Source of the DNA: Avena insularis
Lineage: Eukaryota > Streptophyta > Magnoliopsida > Poales > Poaceae
Assembly: GCA_023614405.1 (NCBI GenBank)
Contig: CM042694.1
Coordinates: 132,995,711 to 133,059,710 of the forward strand
Direction of reading: 5' to 3'
DNA length: 64,000 nt
Part shown: piece after piece, positions 46,001-56,179 of the stretch
Layout of the letters: each line of letters opens with the position of its first letter
Numbering within the stretch: position 1 is the first letter of the stretch
Made by a program: the position numbers and the translations under genes
Notes under the pieces: model-generated
Told to the model about the DNA's origin: nothing
Database searches by the model: none
The model's input: the letters and a program-made list of their open reading frames with translations, nothing else

Positions 46001-46540
46001 GCCCTGGATCAACTGGTGCTTGCAACGACATGTGCAGTAACTGATCGCCCTTCACATGATTGTACTCCCTGCCCTCCATTCTTGTCGTCCTGCCCTATAC
46101 GCCCGTGAGCTGCCGCTGTCTCAAAATCTCCTCTACAAAACAAGATTGGCACAAAGATTGCACACCATATAGACAACTATATTCCTCACTTCACTTGGAT
46201 AATTTACACCGGATTCATATTGGCTAAAGCTGATGGGAACAACGTGTTTGCTTCATTTATCCGCATGGTCCACCGGCACTCAGCATTCATGCTATTATTT
46301 TTGTTATAGGATTTCCTTTAATTCATCTTAAGTTATGCTCCTGAAATTTTATGTAAAGACGAAAATGTGGGTTGGAATGGTGACAACTAATTTTTTTTGC
46401 ACTGTGAAGTTACAGTCGTTGTTTCTAGCAAGCCCCGTTAGCTTTCATCTAGAAAGCGAAGCAAAGAGAACTATGTTTATTGGTTCATTTACGCAGTGGC
46501 TTAGAACTTCTGCAATGCAGCAGAAAATGTATATCTAGGC
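45620..46540 (+). ncRNA. Candidate 21-nt PHAS precursor (locus C)
   Basis: Paralogue of locus B with a miR2118-like site at 45724-45746. A TATA-like GCAATAAAAGGAAAGC is at 45607-45622. Plus and minus ORFs in the region (for example 45723-46079 minus) have no family features. The Helitron inserted about 160 bp upstream of the TATA-like box, so the promoter of this copy may have been altered. The 3' limit is unknown. Confidence 0.45.
45724..45746 (+). promoter_or_regulatory. miR2118-family target-like site C
   Basis: Begins TAGGCCTGGGAGGCCATTGG and continues GAA. It matches the family complement with one extra C and one mismatch, so the 3' part pairs especially well. Confidence 0.55.
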
Positions 46541-47899
46541 GGCTGAATCATTGGTTGGTTAAATGGAAGGCACATATGATATGTGCATCCATCGGCCCCG
46601 CTTGACCTGCCCTGCTAAATGGAAGGCACGTATGATACATCGTATAACAATCATGGAGGTATTGTCGTGTGTATATCAGCGCTCTTTATAATATGTTCTC
46701 TTGTAGACCAAGGAGTTGGGGTGGAGCCAAGAGCAGCTTTGGGGTTACACACGACACTTGGTAAAAGAATTTTCCTGATTGAAAATAATTCCATACCATT
46801 TTGAGATTCATTGAGTTATAACATGTTTTTATCACCGAATAGTTTGACTCATTAAATCCAAATACTCCAAATCTATTGTACCAAAACAGTATCTTCAAAA
46901 ATAAAGTAAACAATATCTTCAAAAATAAAATAAACACAAGTCATGAGCAAATAGATGAACTCTCCGAAGTTACATTTTGTATGTACTAAAAATATTTGTT
47001 ATCTATGTATACATGAAATTCTTATCTTTGGAAGAAGCAATTATATGCTTTGACCGCTTGCTTCGTGTAATTGATCAACTTGCTTCAAAAATACAAAATT
47101 CGTGCTCCCAAAGACCACGTCTGTGAACAAGAGATCTCCATTGTCTCATGTACCCTTTTGTAGTATCGTTGAACGAATTATTGTGAGACCATTTCTCCAG
47201 ATAAAATCTGTATTGGCTCCTTGCCAATGACAAAGTGGTGAACTAAAATTAAGAAGTGTGAATAAGTCAGTTAATAAAAAAATGATGCATGGCATAAGTC
47301 CGAAAGCACGACATGTATCGGAATGAACAAAAAACCATGAGTAGTATATTTGTAAATATAAATACGAATGAATAAATGTGAGAAGTTTGAAAGCACATCA
47401 TAACTTTCCATATCCGACATACGAAAAATTAGGCCATGTATTTATGGATACCAAATGGAAATCTAAATTTTCTATGGTAACCGTAGGCGCTCGAGAACGT
47501 ACTGAGAATTAGTCAGAGCATGCCTTTATCCTTTTAACCACGGGATCGTATAGACCACAGAGTAGATACCAATTCAAGTTCAAACTCGTATGATTACATC
47601 ATGATTTCCTCCATGTTATGGTTCAAAACTTATGAGAAAAACCAGTCGTTGGGTGCAAGCCTCGATCCAAAGATGGAATAATAAAATGTGTGCTACACGC
47701 AAATACCTTGATGGTTGAGCAGTGCCTTTGACTAGTGATCTGAAAAAAGAGAAGATTTTACTTTCATCTATTGTTATTGATTTATAGGCTTTTGTGGAAA
47801 TAGGTCTGATTGCTTCGCTAGAGATTAACCCAAAGGCCAATCGAATTCATAGATTGCATGGATATTGCGAGAAGAGGAACTCTAGTGGTATCATCGATT
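46541..47899. other. No supported gene
   Basis: AT-rich. Short direct repeats include ATGGAAGGCACRTATGATA (46563 and 46619) and CAATATCTTCAAAAATAAA (46890 and 46910). No ORF of interest. Confidence 0.35.
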
Positions 47900-48790
47900 A
47901 AATTACAATTTATCATAAATGGAGTTTCGAGTACAAGATACTTTCACAATGTCACTAAATGCCAAACAATCGAGGAAACTAATTCACTCTCTTGTACAAT
48001 ATGAAGGCATGGTCGAGGGATATGAGCAATTCAAATCTTACATCACATATTATTATATGAATTTCTTTGGAGGCCCAGAACACGACAACTTCTATGATAT
48101 CCTTCAAGTTTCTGTTGAGGAAAATAACATTCTTATAGCGTCCTATACTAAGGAGGAAGTGAGAAATATGGTTTTCCAAATGGAACAAAACAAGGTCTCA
48201 GGTCCCCGCTAAGTTCTACCAAAACTTGTAGGATGTCATCAAGTCAGAGACTCTAGATTTATCGGTTTCCTTCATACTGAACAAGTAGACTAATTTTTCC
48301 TGAATTTTGGTGAGATAATTTTATTATCAAAGCAAAATGAGGCAGAAAGGATCTGGAAAATATAGGCTTATATAATCTTCTTAACGTTAATTTAAAATAT
48401 TGCTCAAAACCACGACATTTAGGCTAAATACTCAGTTGCTAACCATGTGATTTGTCTGTCCCACATAGATTGCTTTGAAGCAACGAAGAAACATCCTAAG
48501 GTACTAATCCTACATGAAATAATTCACAACCTACATCTGAAAAGTTTAACGGGTTAATACTAAAAATCAACTTTGAAAAAGATTATGACAAAATCAAGAT
48601 GTCTTTTCTGGAACAGACTAAATGAATGGTTTCTCTACATAGAGGCAGTCTTTAACCCATAGTTTCGTCTCAGGAGGTAGCGTGGTCATCAAAGTCAACC
48701 GTGACGTTGTTAGACGCTACCAAACGATAAAAGGACTAAGACAAGGAGACGTATTATTGCTGGGATGTTAGATGTCACGATGGACAAATT
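47900..48790 (+). pseudogene. LINE (L1-type) reverse transcriptase fragment
   Basis: Plus strand 47919-48212 reads with a loose start into EQFKSYITYYYMNFFGGPEH, then SVEENNILIASYTKEEVRNM and VFQMEQNKVSGP. This is the plant LINE pattern just before the RT core (TxxEVxxAVxxMxxxKAPGPDG). After a frame break, degenerate pieces follow: KFYQNL, DVIKSE and, near 48675, GSVVIKVNRDVVRRYQTIKG with LRQGD, the RT motif before the catalytic centre. The FADD core and 3' end are missing. LINEs move by target-primed reverse transcription; this copy is a dead fragment. Confidence 0.75.
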
Positions 48791-48824
48791 GAGAGAGTGA
48801 TTCCCTTATTGAAATAAACCAGTT

Positions 48825-49440
48825 ACATGGGCTATACGCCACCACTGTTCCAAATTGATTGGCTCAAGTACCAATACGTGGCAACTTTAAAAAAAAAGTT
48901 AGATAATTATTTCACATCCGAGACTTCTTGGTGCATCTGGCTCTACAAAATGGAACACGAGAAATTTCAGAGAGGCAACTATTAGGCGCAAGTAAATACA
49001 TGGCATGCGAGCCAGGCTGAACATCCCGTGTTTTAACTTAGGCTTGAGAGGCGATGGGGAATTAAGGTGAATGCAAAGCGGATGTTGTGCTTGTCTCGCC
49101 GAACGATGTGGTGCAAGGATGTACATTGCAAGATGGAATCTAACAGCCATGTCCTCTGGACTCCGATCCGATATCTGGAAGCGGGCAAAGGAGTAAAACA
49201 GAGGAATCAGAGCTCGTGGGATCGAAGAACCAGGGAACTAGCAGCATGTCATGTGTTCGCACTAATCTTGTGTCTAGTAGTATTGTTAGTATCGAGGTGT
49301 TGTTCGAGTCAAAACAAGCCAATTAGTTTGTTTGTTACTCTTAGGGCTAGGAACTTACCGAGTCCAAAGGCGCAGTCTCTTGTTGGTTTCGTAATCCAGT
49401 CTCGGCTCGAGTATGAGTAGGTCTAATAGTGAATGGTACG
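48825..49440 (+). ncRNA. Candidate 21-nt PHAS precursor (locus D), with promoter region
   Basis: Matches locus E over its length. Both start TTACATGGGCT, share CAGAGARGCAACTA, then a block GCATG..GAAC ATC.CGTGTT, the miR2118-like site, AATGCAAAG and a tail with GAAGAACC.GGG.ACTAG. No coherent ORF in either. The TATA-equivalent position reads CTCTACAAAATGG here, so this promoter may be weak or dead. The site is at 49039-49060. Confidence 0.5.
49039..49060 (+). promoter_or_regulatory. miR2118-family target-like site D
   Basis: Begins TAGGCTTGAGAGGCGATGGG. One core change (GGG to GAG) relative to site E; G:U pairing may partly compensate. Confidence 0.5.
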
Positions 49441-50614
49441 GTCGAAAAATGTATTTAGCTCCATCATGGAGGCGTTATAACAGAAAACCATATTTCAAAT
49501 CTCAAAAAAATAAAGAAATCATATGATTATATCTACACATCTATTATGAACGCCACAGGTTTCATCCAAATATGTTATTATTGTGATCTAGGCAAAAAAA
49601 AACCAAACGCTAAAAAGTGCTCGGTGGCTAGTTTGTTCAATCGAGCCATCCGTTGGTGGCCGTCCGATCCGTTGATCACGCCGTGCATCGTGTTACCGTT
49701 CTGATAGCTTCGCCCAGCCTACCTGGCACGCCATGTCTTCCCATCATTCTCTCTCCACCATACTCGTTCCCCTTTCTATCTCCTCATTTGTCAAATCGAA
49801 ATGCTAGGGTTTGTCCGAGGGGAATCATCACCAGCGATGGGATCATGCGAATTCAACCCGCATGACTACATGGGACTCGACAGTGATGAGTGCGGGCGGT
49901 AGGGCGTGGAGTGAGACGGCGGCGAGCGAATGTGCGCGAGTGCAGGAAGCTTCGCGGCGCTGAGCGCCGTCGTGTGAGGGCACGGAGCTTCTCAACCGTG
50001 AGTGACCACGCGAGCGCGGGAACCTCGGTGGCGGCAGAGAGCGCCATCACGCAAGGGCATGGAAATCCTCGACGGCGGCAAGCGACCTCGCTCGAGGGCA
50101 CAGAGCTCCTGGACGGTGTGCGACGCAGGGAACTCAGCGATGGGAGAATGCGAGGTATGGCCCTCTACAAATCCCCCTATCATCTAGTGCTTTTTCAGCC
50201 AACAATCTATCTCCAGTTCGTGCAAAGTAGGTTTGGATTCATCTCGCGTGGCGATTTTTTCCTGGGAAATTTGTGTCTGTATTTGTCCATCCTGATTTTG
50301 TGAGGAGATTCGTATACATTACAGACCAAGGGGAAACACTGTTATAGCAGCATCGCCAGGACCCCGTGCCAACCTTATTTCAGTCCAGTTCCCCATCCTG
50401 ACAAATTAAGAATCGCGTGAGTTGGTATAACGAGATATTGGTAATTCTTAGCAGACCTAACGAAGTCACTCCTGATATGTGTCATCCTCAGATTGCAAGA
50501 CATGTGTCACTTCCAACTTAGTATATATTTCCCTATTTCTTTTAGGTGTTTAGCATCTTCCATTCACAGTGTATCACACATGTACGTAACTGGACATGGC
50601 CATCACATTATGTA
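49441..50614. other. GC-rich island within AT-rich sequence
   Basis: From about 49850 to 50160 the sequence is rich in GCGAG/GGCGGC words with overlapping ORFs on both strands (for example 49890-50303 plus, Arg-rich). A leader-like CTCTCTCCACCATACTCG is upstream and GCTAGGGTTTGTCCGAGGGG is near 49802. It could be a captured first exon, as in Pack-MULEs, but I found no termini or target duplication. Product not recognised. Confidence 0.3.
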
Positions 50615-50693
50615 CTCCCCCCGTCCCAAAATAAGTGACTTCGATTATTCGAATCTAGACAAATCGAAGTCACTTATTTTAGGACGGAGGGAG
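50615..50693. mobile_element. Short Stowaway-type MITE
   Basis: 79 bp, almost a perfect fold-back. The left end CTCCCCCCGTCCCAAAATAA is mirrored by TTATTTTAGGACGGAGGGAG on the right. Flanked by TA at 50613-50614 and 50694-50695. Confidence 0.92.
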
Positions 50694-50695
50694 TA

Positions 50696-51045
50696 TAACT
50701 AACCACTAAATTTAGTTGCATTCCATTGCATTTTAATTGTATTGTGTCATGCTGCCAATTATATGCCACCACCACATGATGACCTCCTCTCCACATTCCC
50801 TTTTTCCTTGTATTGGCTATGAAATAGGTTATTTTTATGAAATTATTGCACCAGTTTATTTGAACAATAATTAGACAATGAAAAACTTGACATGTGGATG
50901 GATCATCTAAGGAACTAGATGCTGAAATTGCACTTATTTGTATAATAAGCATGAGTAACGGTTGTATTTAGAACCTGGCAAAGGTGAAGGTTAATTAATA
51001 ATTTCTGACATGTTAACCATCATTAGATTTAGTCCTTTACTACTA
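50696..51045. other. No supported gene
   Basis: AT-rich spacer between two MITEs with no ORF that I recognise. Confidence 0.4.
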
Positions 51046-51162
51046 CTTCCTCCGGTACATATTAATGGCCTCAAGTTTATGTATATGTATCTAGTTAAGT
51101 ATTTACACTAGATGTATTAGTATCTAGACAAAGTTGAGGGCATTAATATGGACCAAAGGGAG
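51046..51162. mobile_element. Stowaway-type MITE
   Basis: 117 bp. The left end is CTTCCTCCGGTACATATTAA and the right end ...ATTAATATGGACCAAAGGGAG, flanked by TA at 51044-51045 and 51163-51164. Inner inverted pieces are GGCCTCAAGTTTATG and its diverged complement. Confidence 0.85.
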
Positions 51163-51189
51163 TATATGATTGTAATTGAATAAGTAGCT

Positions 51190-51700
51190 GTTCCTGTTCT
51201 TTGTGTACTCCGGAGCGAGAGGGAGGATGCCCTCTCCGGTGGCGGTCTTGTTTGGGCGGTGCGACACAACTCGCCGACATTCTTTGCCTTTGGTTTCGTC
51301 TACTGCTATGAGGTCTCATTCTTCTCCTGCTGCACTTATTGCAAAATGTCAAGGTGGCTTCTTTGATACTGATGCACACGTACAGCCCCTGTCAGAGCAA
51401 GCTTGCCCCTTTGAAGCTGGGTCACATGTGTTCGTGGTCTGAAGTTGCTCCCAGTGGTGGACGCTTCGGAAGATCTCGCTACCGGCGGTGCAAGGGTCAT
51501 CCGGTATGCTGTTGCTATCAATGGTGCTAGGCTGCTGGGGTTCGTGCGCTCGTTTAGTGTAGGTGTGTTTTGTTTTTGATTGCTTGAACTGTGTTCTTCT
51601 TTGTAAGGGGACTTCCTCAACACCTTGTATCGTTCCGCCGATTTGGTTTTATTAATTTAAAGCGGGCTGCAAAGCCTTCTGTCTAAAAAAAACAGTGGAC
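51190..51700 (+). mobile_element. Possible LINE 3' end with A-rich tail
   Basis: The end reads GATTTGGTTTTATTAATTTA, AAGCGGGCTGCAAAGCC and TTCTGTCTAAAAAAAAC, which resembles 3' ends of grass LINEs (TTTATTAATTTAAAGC.GGGC.AAGCC..A-tail). No RT is left. The 5' limit and family are uncertain. Confidence 0.4.
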
Positions 51701-51858
51701 ACATGTTAGTCACTTCAGCTAAATTAATTACATGGGCTCTACCCTGCCATTGTAAAGAATTGATTGACCAAACTACCAAAATCTCCATGACTTTCAAAGC
51801 TTCAAGAAACAAGTTACAGGTAACTATTTATTTGCATCCAGAAAATAGGCGAACCTAG

Positions 51859-51875
51859 CTCTATATATATAGTGG
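51859..51875 (+). promoter_or_regulatory. TATA box of PHAS-like locus E
   Basis: CTCTATATATATAGTGG, about 100 bp upstream of the miR2118-like site; matches the strong TATA form of plant Pol II promoters. Confidence 0.6.
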
Positions 51876-51973
51876 AACCGAGATAAGTTCCAGAGAAGCA
51901 ACTAATACGAACTCTCGTTTGGAGTCATCCACGGCATGGAAGCTAGCTAGAGTGAACATCACGTGTTGGATCT

Positions 51974-51995
51974 TAGGCTTGGGAGACAATGGGGA
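51974..51995 (+). promoter_or_regulatory. miR2118-family target-like site E
   Basis: Begins TAGGCTTGGGAGACAATGGG. One core G-to-A change relative to site A. Confidence 0.55.
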
Positions 51996-52454
51996 ATTGA
52001 GTGTAATGCAAAGATGTTGTTTGTGCGTGTTTACCTTGGCAACCTAGTGCGAGTATGTAGACTTTCCTATATGCAAATTCCATTGGTGCCAGCAATATAT
52101 GGAATCCATCCGCCATTTCCACGAGGCTCGGAGATATGGAAGAAGACCAAGTAGTACAACAGGTGATGTGGAGCTACTGAAGTGGAAGAACCGGGGCACT
52201 AGTAGTTCTGTGATGTGGAAGAGTCCGAGTATCAGTACAAGGCCGGCTAGGACTAGGAGTTTAGGCCAAGTTGAAGGAAGCACTATAACATCATGTGTTT
52301 TTGCTTCATAATCGAGAATAACTTGAGTCCGAGTAAGCCTATTAGAGAATGAATGAACCTATATATACAATCATACGATTTGTAATACCGTGAGTTCTGC
52401 TGAGAAATCAAAAGGGATATATCACGTGACGAGTGAAGCAGAGAGAATTATCTA

Positions 52455-52541
52455 CTACTACATCCGTTCCATAATATAAATCTTTTTAGCAAGCTAAAAC
52501 AGCTTTCTAAAAGGGCTTATATTGTGGAACGGAGGTAGTAG
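52455..52541. mobile_element. Stowaway-type MITE
   Basis: 87 bp. CTACTACATCCGTTCCATAA on the left is mirrored by TTGTGGAACGGAGGTAGTAG on the right. Flanked by TA at 52453-52454 and 52542-52543. Confidence 0.85.
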
Positions 52542-53089
52542 TAGTGATTTCCAGGCAAGAATAGCATGTGAGAGAAGGAGGCGGTGTCACCGAGGTACGA
52601 GAATTTGGACAGATAGAAACCGGCTCGACCATGTAAGGTGGTTGTCCGGGCTTGAGGACCAGGCAGGCAGGCAGGTCCGCCAACAAATAGTAGCGATAGA
52701 ATGGCCCTTCGTCCAGTGCAGCTATCTGCGCCGGTTTTCATTACATCTAGCATGTGTGTAGCAATTCATAGAGACAAAGAAGACGCTATATGTACATGTG
52801 TATTTGCTAGAGTGGAGAACTATCCCTGCCGGGACTAGGATCGATTAGCGACACTAGGAATTCATGCTTTGATTCTAACAAGCCATGTAAATTCAAGTTA
52901 CATTCAAGTTGAGTAGGAATAGTACATCCTGGTTATGTGAAACATGGAATTTCCTCATTTCTATCGATATTCTCTTTTGCCAAATGCCAACAATATGACA
53001 TCGTGAAAACTAGCTCCTTCAGTGGTAACCATAAGACTAAACAAGTTTCGAAATAAATATGAAGGAAATTTTCCTTTGGAACAAGATAC

Positions 53090-53400
53090 AAAAAATGGTA
53101 AAACATTGTTTGCACTTGTAGTGCCTTTTTCACATTACACACAACTCTTGTTTGGTCTGCTCAAATTTCAGACTCGGCTTGGGAGTCACCGAGATATCTT
53201 AACATCGCTTGTTTTTATATCTACATTATTAGGTCGGGTACAGAAGGATAGTCATGGCTTTGGCAAAATGACATACACACCTCATGGGACATCACTATTA
53301 GAAGAAGGCGTATGGTATAAAGATGTTAACCCATATGGTATAACACATACAAAACTAGTTTTTTCAAGTACAAATCTTTGACCACAATTTTGAAATATAT
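53090..53400 (+). ncRNA. Weak candidate PHAS precursor (locus G)
   Basis: Contains TCGGCTTGGGAGTCACCGAG at 53174-53193, which keeps the TTGGGAG core but loses the 3' half of the motif. A 119-codon ORF (53022-53381) overlaps but has no family features. Listed because it lies between loci E and F in the same orientation; it could be chance. Confidence 0.2.
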
Positions 53401-54470
53401 CACACGAATCATAGCAAACTACTTAAAGCTCCAAGATATATGAGATGTAGTTTTGAACATGAAAGCTCATATTGACCTAAGCACATGATATATAACAATT
53501 AATCGCAACATATTAAGTTATACCCGATCTTTTCAATAATGTAATAGATAAATGGTCCGCCCATCCGTGGAAGAAGCTCTATAAATTGCAAACAACATAT
53601 TACTGATTTAGAAAAAGCTAGGCAATTTGTATGTACACCCTTCTTTCCAAATTACAAGAAGTTATGCCACTTTCCTGAATCACATGTGTATATATGTGTT
53701 TTACTGTGTTTGTTCTGATTTCAGTCAGTATGTAATACATACTGAAATATCGAGAACTTCACATTGTTCGAAAGGGATGATGTATCATTCTGTGAACACA
53801 ACTGGCATTTTAATTTTTGCCCATGCATCTCATTATATATCCTATAGCATATACGTAAGAGTCTATATATATATATGTATATATATATCACAAAAAGTAG
53901 TGTTCAGATGCTTGACTAAAAGATGCACTTCCTAAGTGATCCGAACATCAAGCAGGCATCGCCTTTAAATAAAGGAGCAGCGACAAGCCACCACAGGGAC
54001 CCGGAACAAGGCATGGGCTAAATCACTGGGATTTATTTCCCTATCCCTTGCTCCTAGGGCCGCGTTGGACATGCTATGAAGTACTAAATCTTAGATAGAA
54101 GTAAGTTTGGAGACATGTAGGATCGTGGACATGTTAATTGTAGCTTTACATGTGGCACTAATGCACCTCCATTTTATAGCTACAACCTATGGGAGTGTTG
54201 AATTTTTCAGACCCATGCGTCACAATAAAGTTCAATTATAGAAAATACAATAGGGTAATATTAATTGCATCTATTATATTTTTGCTAAGTTGGATGAGAG
54301 AGAAGATAAGCGGGTTGCATATTAAAAGCTAGCCGTAGCAGGTGACACTTTGAGAGACTGGAAGGTGCACCATGTATTCATTCTTGTAGCTAACAGTAAC
54401 GTTCAATTACTCCCATATCAGCCACAACCGCAACAATTATCGTAAATACTTCTTAATTACTTGTTGCTCA
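53401..54470. other. No supported gene
   Basis: AT-rich, with a TATATATATATGTATATATA run near 53865. ORFs are short and unremarkable. A partial look-alike of the miR2118 motif at 54008 was rejected. Confidence 0.35.
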
Positions 54471-54479
54471 TATATGATC

Positions 54480-55000
54480 GAGCTTGTACTCTCGTGCTTG
54501 CATATGTTACCACGCAAGACTCTTCACTCTTCTGAAGTATGGCTCAAACATATTTTGAGTGTATGTTTCTTACTTGTTTGTCGGTTCGGCTTGGAAGGCA
54601 CTGGGAATTCAGGGTGTACGAATATTCCTTCTCCATCTTGTAGCACTCGAATTAACCGTATCTTTGCTAGAAGTCTTGTTTGTCAAATATCTGTTATACA
54701 TAAATTTTGTCTTTATTCTTGTTAAATGAAAGGTTACCCAATCAGTATATTCATGCAAACACATTTTATGACAGCACCCACTTCAACTGAAAGTGTTATT
54801 GGACATTATATGATGCTCGAAGCACAAAAAGTTGTTCTAGATCTCCTATTTGGTTGTCGATTTCCATTGGTAGGTTGCTAATTTTAGATTGACCAAATGA
54901 TTGAACCAGGCATATCTGTCTAGGAAAATTTAACATTGTGGTTTGCTCTTATAAACGATTGCACAAGCATGATTTATATGTACCAATGCTTGGGGTTACT
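54480..55000 (+). ncRNA. Candidate 21-nt PHAS precursor (locus F)
   Basis: The miR2118-like site is at 54586-54607 in a region without a convincing ORF (the 83-codon ORF 54474-54725 has no family features). Unlike sites B and C, it aligns to the 22-nt family complement without gaps and ends CACTGGGAA, so seed pairing would be good. No clear TATA box was found. Limits are estimates. Confidence 0.4.
54586..54607 (+). promoter_or_regulatory. miR2118-family target-like site F
   Basis: Begins TCGGCTTGGAAGGCACTGGG, then AA. About four differences from the family complement, no bulge. Confidence 0.5.
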
Positions 55001-56170
55001 TATAATACACCCTCTTACGAGGGGATACAATGCAATTTCCGTGCAACGCAAACCATAACAAAAGACTATACACACTCTTAATTGGACTCCATATATTATT
55101 GTTGCCATGGCAACTTATCACATGTAATTGGATTCCATATATTGGACTACTTCCAAAAAAATCATCTGAAAATACAATAGAAAGTTTCTTCCATACTTCT
55201 ACACATTTGAATTTTAATGTTAGTTCACCTTGAAATAACCCGCATGATCCGTTCATGGGAACTGAACTTCGCTGAGAAGTATATACTCAAATCACTCCAT
55301 TACATCACTGAGCTCTAGCTCCTTAATATTACATGTAATAATTTGATGTGACACACTCCCAAAATCTATCTATGAGCCCCTGATCTGTGCACCAAAAATG
55401 AGGTTGCATGTCTAAAACCCTTACGACCCGCATGCTCCAACAAGCTCCTAATCAATATATGGTACAATTTATCAAGTAGAAAAAGTATTATTTCTTTATT
55501 TATTCTACTAATGATAAAAATTCACACCAATGTCTTCTATCAGCATGATGAGATTTGAAAAATTATTTAGTTTATTATTATTTTGTATATGTTATCACAT
55601 AGGTGGAGTGGATGATTTTGTAAAGAACAAACATGCCCTTCAAGCAATACACGCAAGTACGGAAGTACTCCAACTGCAACGAGAGCAAATGAGCCAACAC
55701 GTGGCATCTACTCTTTGGAGAAAAGATATCACAACTACAAGAGTGTTCCAGCTGCAACGTGGTGCAGGAGAAGGTGAAGAAACAGAGTATGGAAAAGTTC
55801 TGGCGGATATATGAAGAAGAGACATGTCCACCTTCTTTTTTATCCTTGGAAGGTATATCATCGGCACATAGTCAAATATAACAAAAAATAGCTAGCTAGA
55901 TATTCTCTTCTTTTGTGTTCCTTTCTCATCCCTTTAGCTAGAAACCGAACTATATGTGGCATGTATTTAGCCTTACATCCCAAGACAATACTTGGATGGT
56001 TGGTCAAAAAAAATTCTCCCGATATTTTATGGAACTTTTGGCCCCTTATTGTTTGAAGGAATTACATGTCCTTCCACTGCCAAGTCAGGGGAAAAATGGA
56101 TTCGTATCTCAGTATGTTTCTTTCCATTGTAAATTTCCATTGAACCAGTGCGCTCTTATTGTAAGAGATT
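55001..56170. other. No recognised gene; one 94-codon ORF
   Basis: The ORF at 55530-55814 (MSSISMMRFEKLFSLLLFCI...) begins with a possible hydrophobic signal segment and ends GEETEYGKVLADI. It contains a weak internal repeat (TEVLQLQRE and TRVFQLQRG). I do not recognise it, and it may not be real. The rest is AT-rich. Confidence 0.25.
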
Positions 56171-56179
56171 AGGGTGAAA

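Larger units (their letters stand above)
51725..52350 (+). ncRNA. Candidate 21-nt PHAS precursor (locus E), with promoter region
   Basis: The clearest of the candidate loci. A TATA box CTCTATATATATAGTGG at about 51859-51875 would start RNA near 51900, so the miR2118-like site at 51974 would lie about 75 nt from the 5' end. ORFs over the site (51963-52154) are short and do not match the same frame in locus D, which argues for a non-coding RNA. The tail continues to at least 52340. Cleavage would be expected near 51985/51986, with siRNA phasing downstream. Paralogous to locus D. Confidence 0.55.

Noticed and set aside
46335..46538. 67-codon ORF near PHAS-like locus C as a small-peptide gene
   Set aside because: No signal peptide, Cys pattern or paralogue at locus B; likely chance.
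53858..53888. TATATATATATGTATATATATA as a regulatory element
   Set aside because: A simple TA microsatellite; no associated transcript feature.
54008..54033. AAGGCATGGGCTAAATCACTGGG, which at first looks like another miR2118 site
   Set aside because: Only the first ten bases fit; the essential AGGCA part is replaced and the spacing is wrong.
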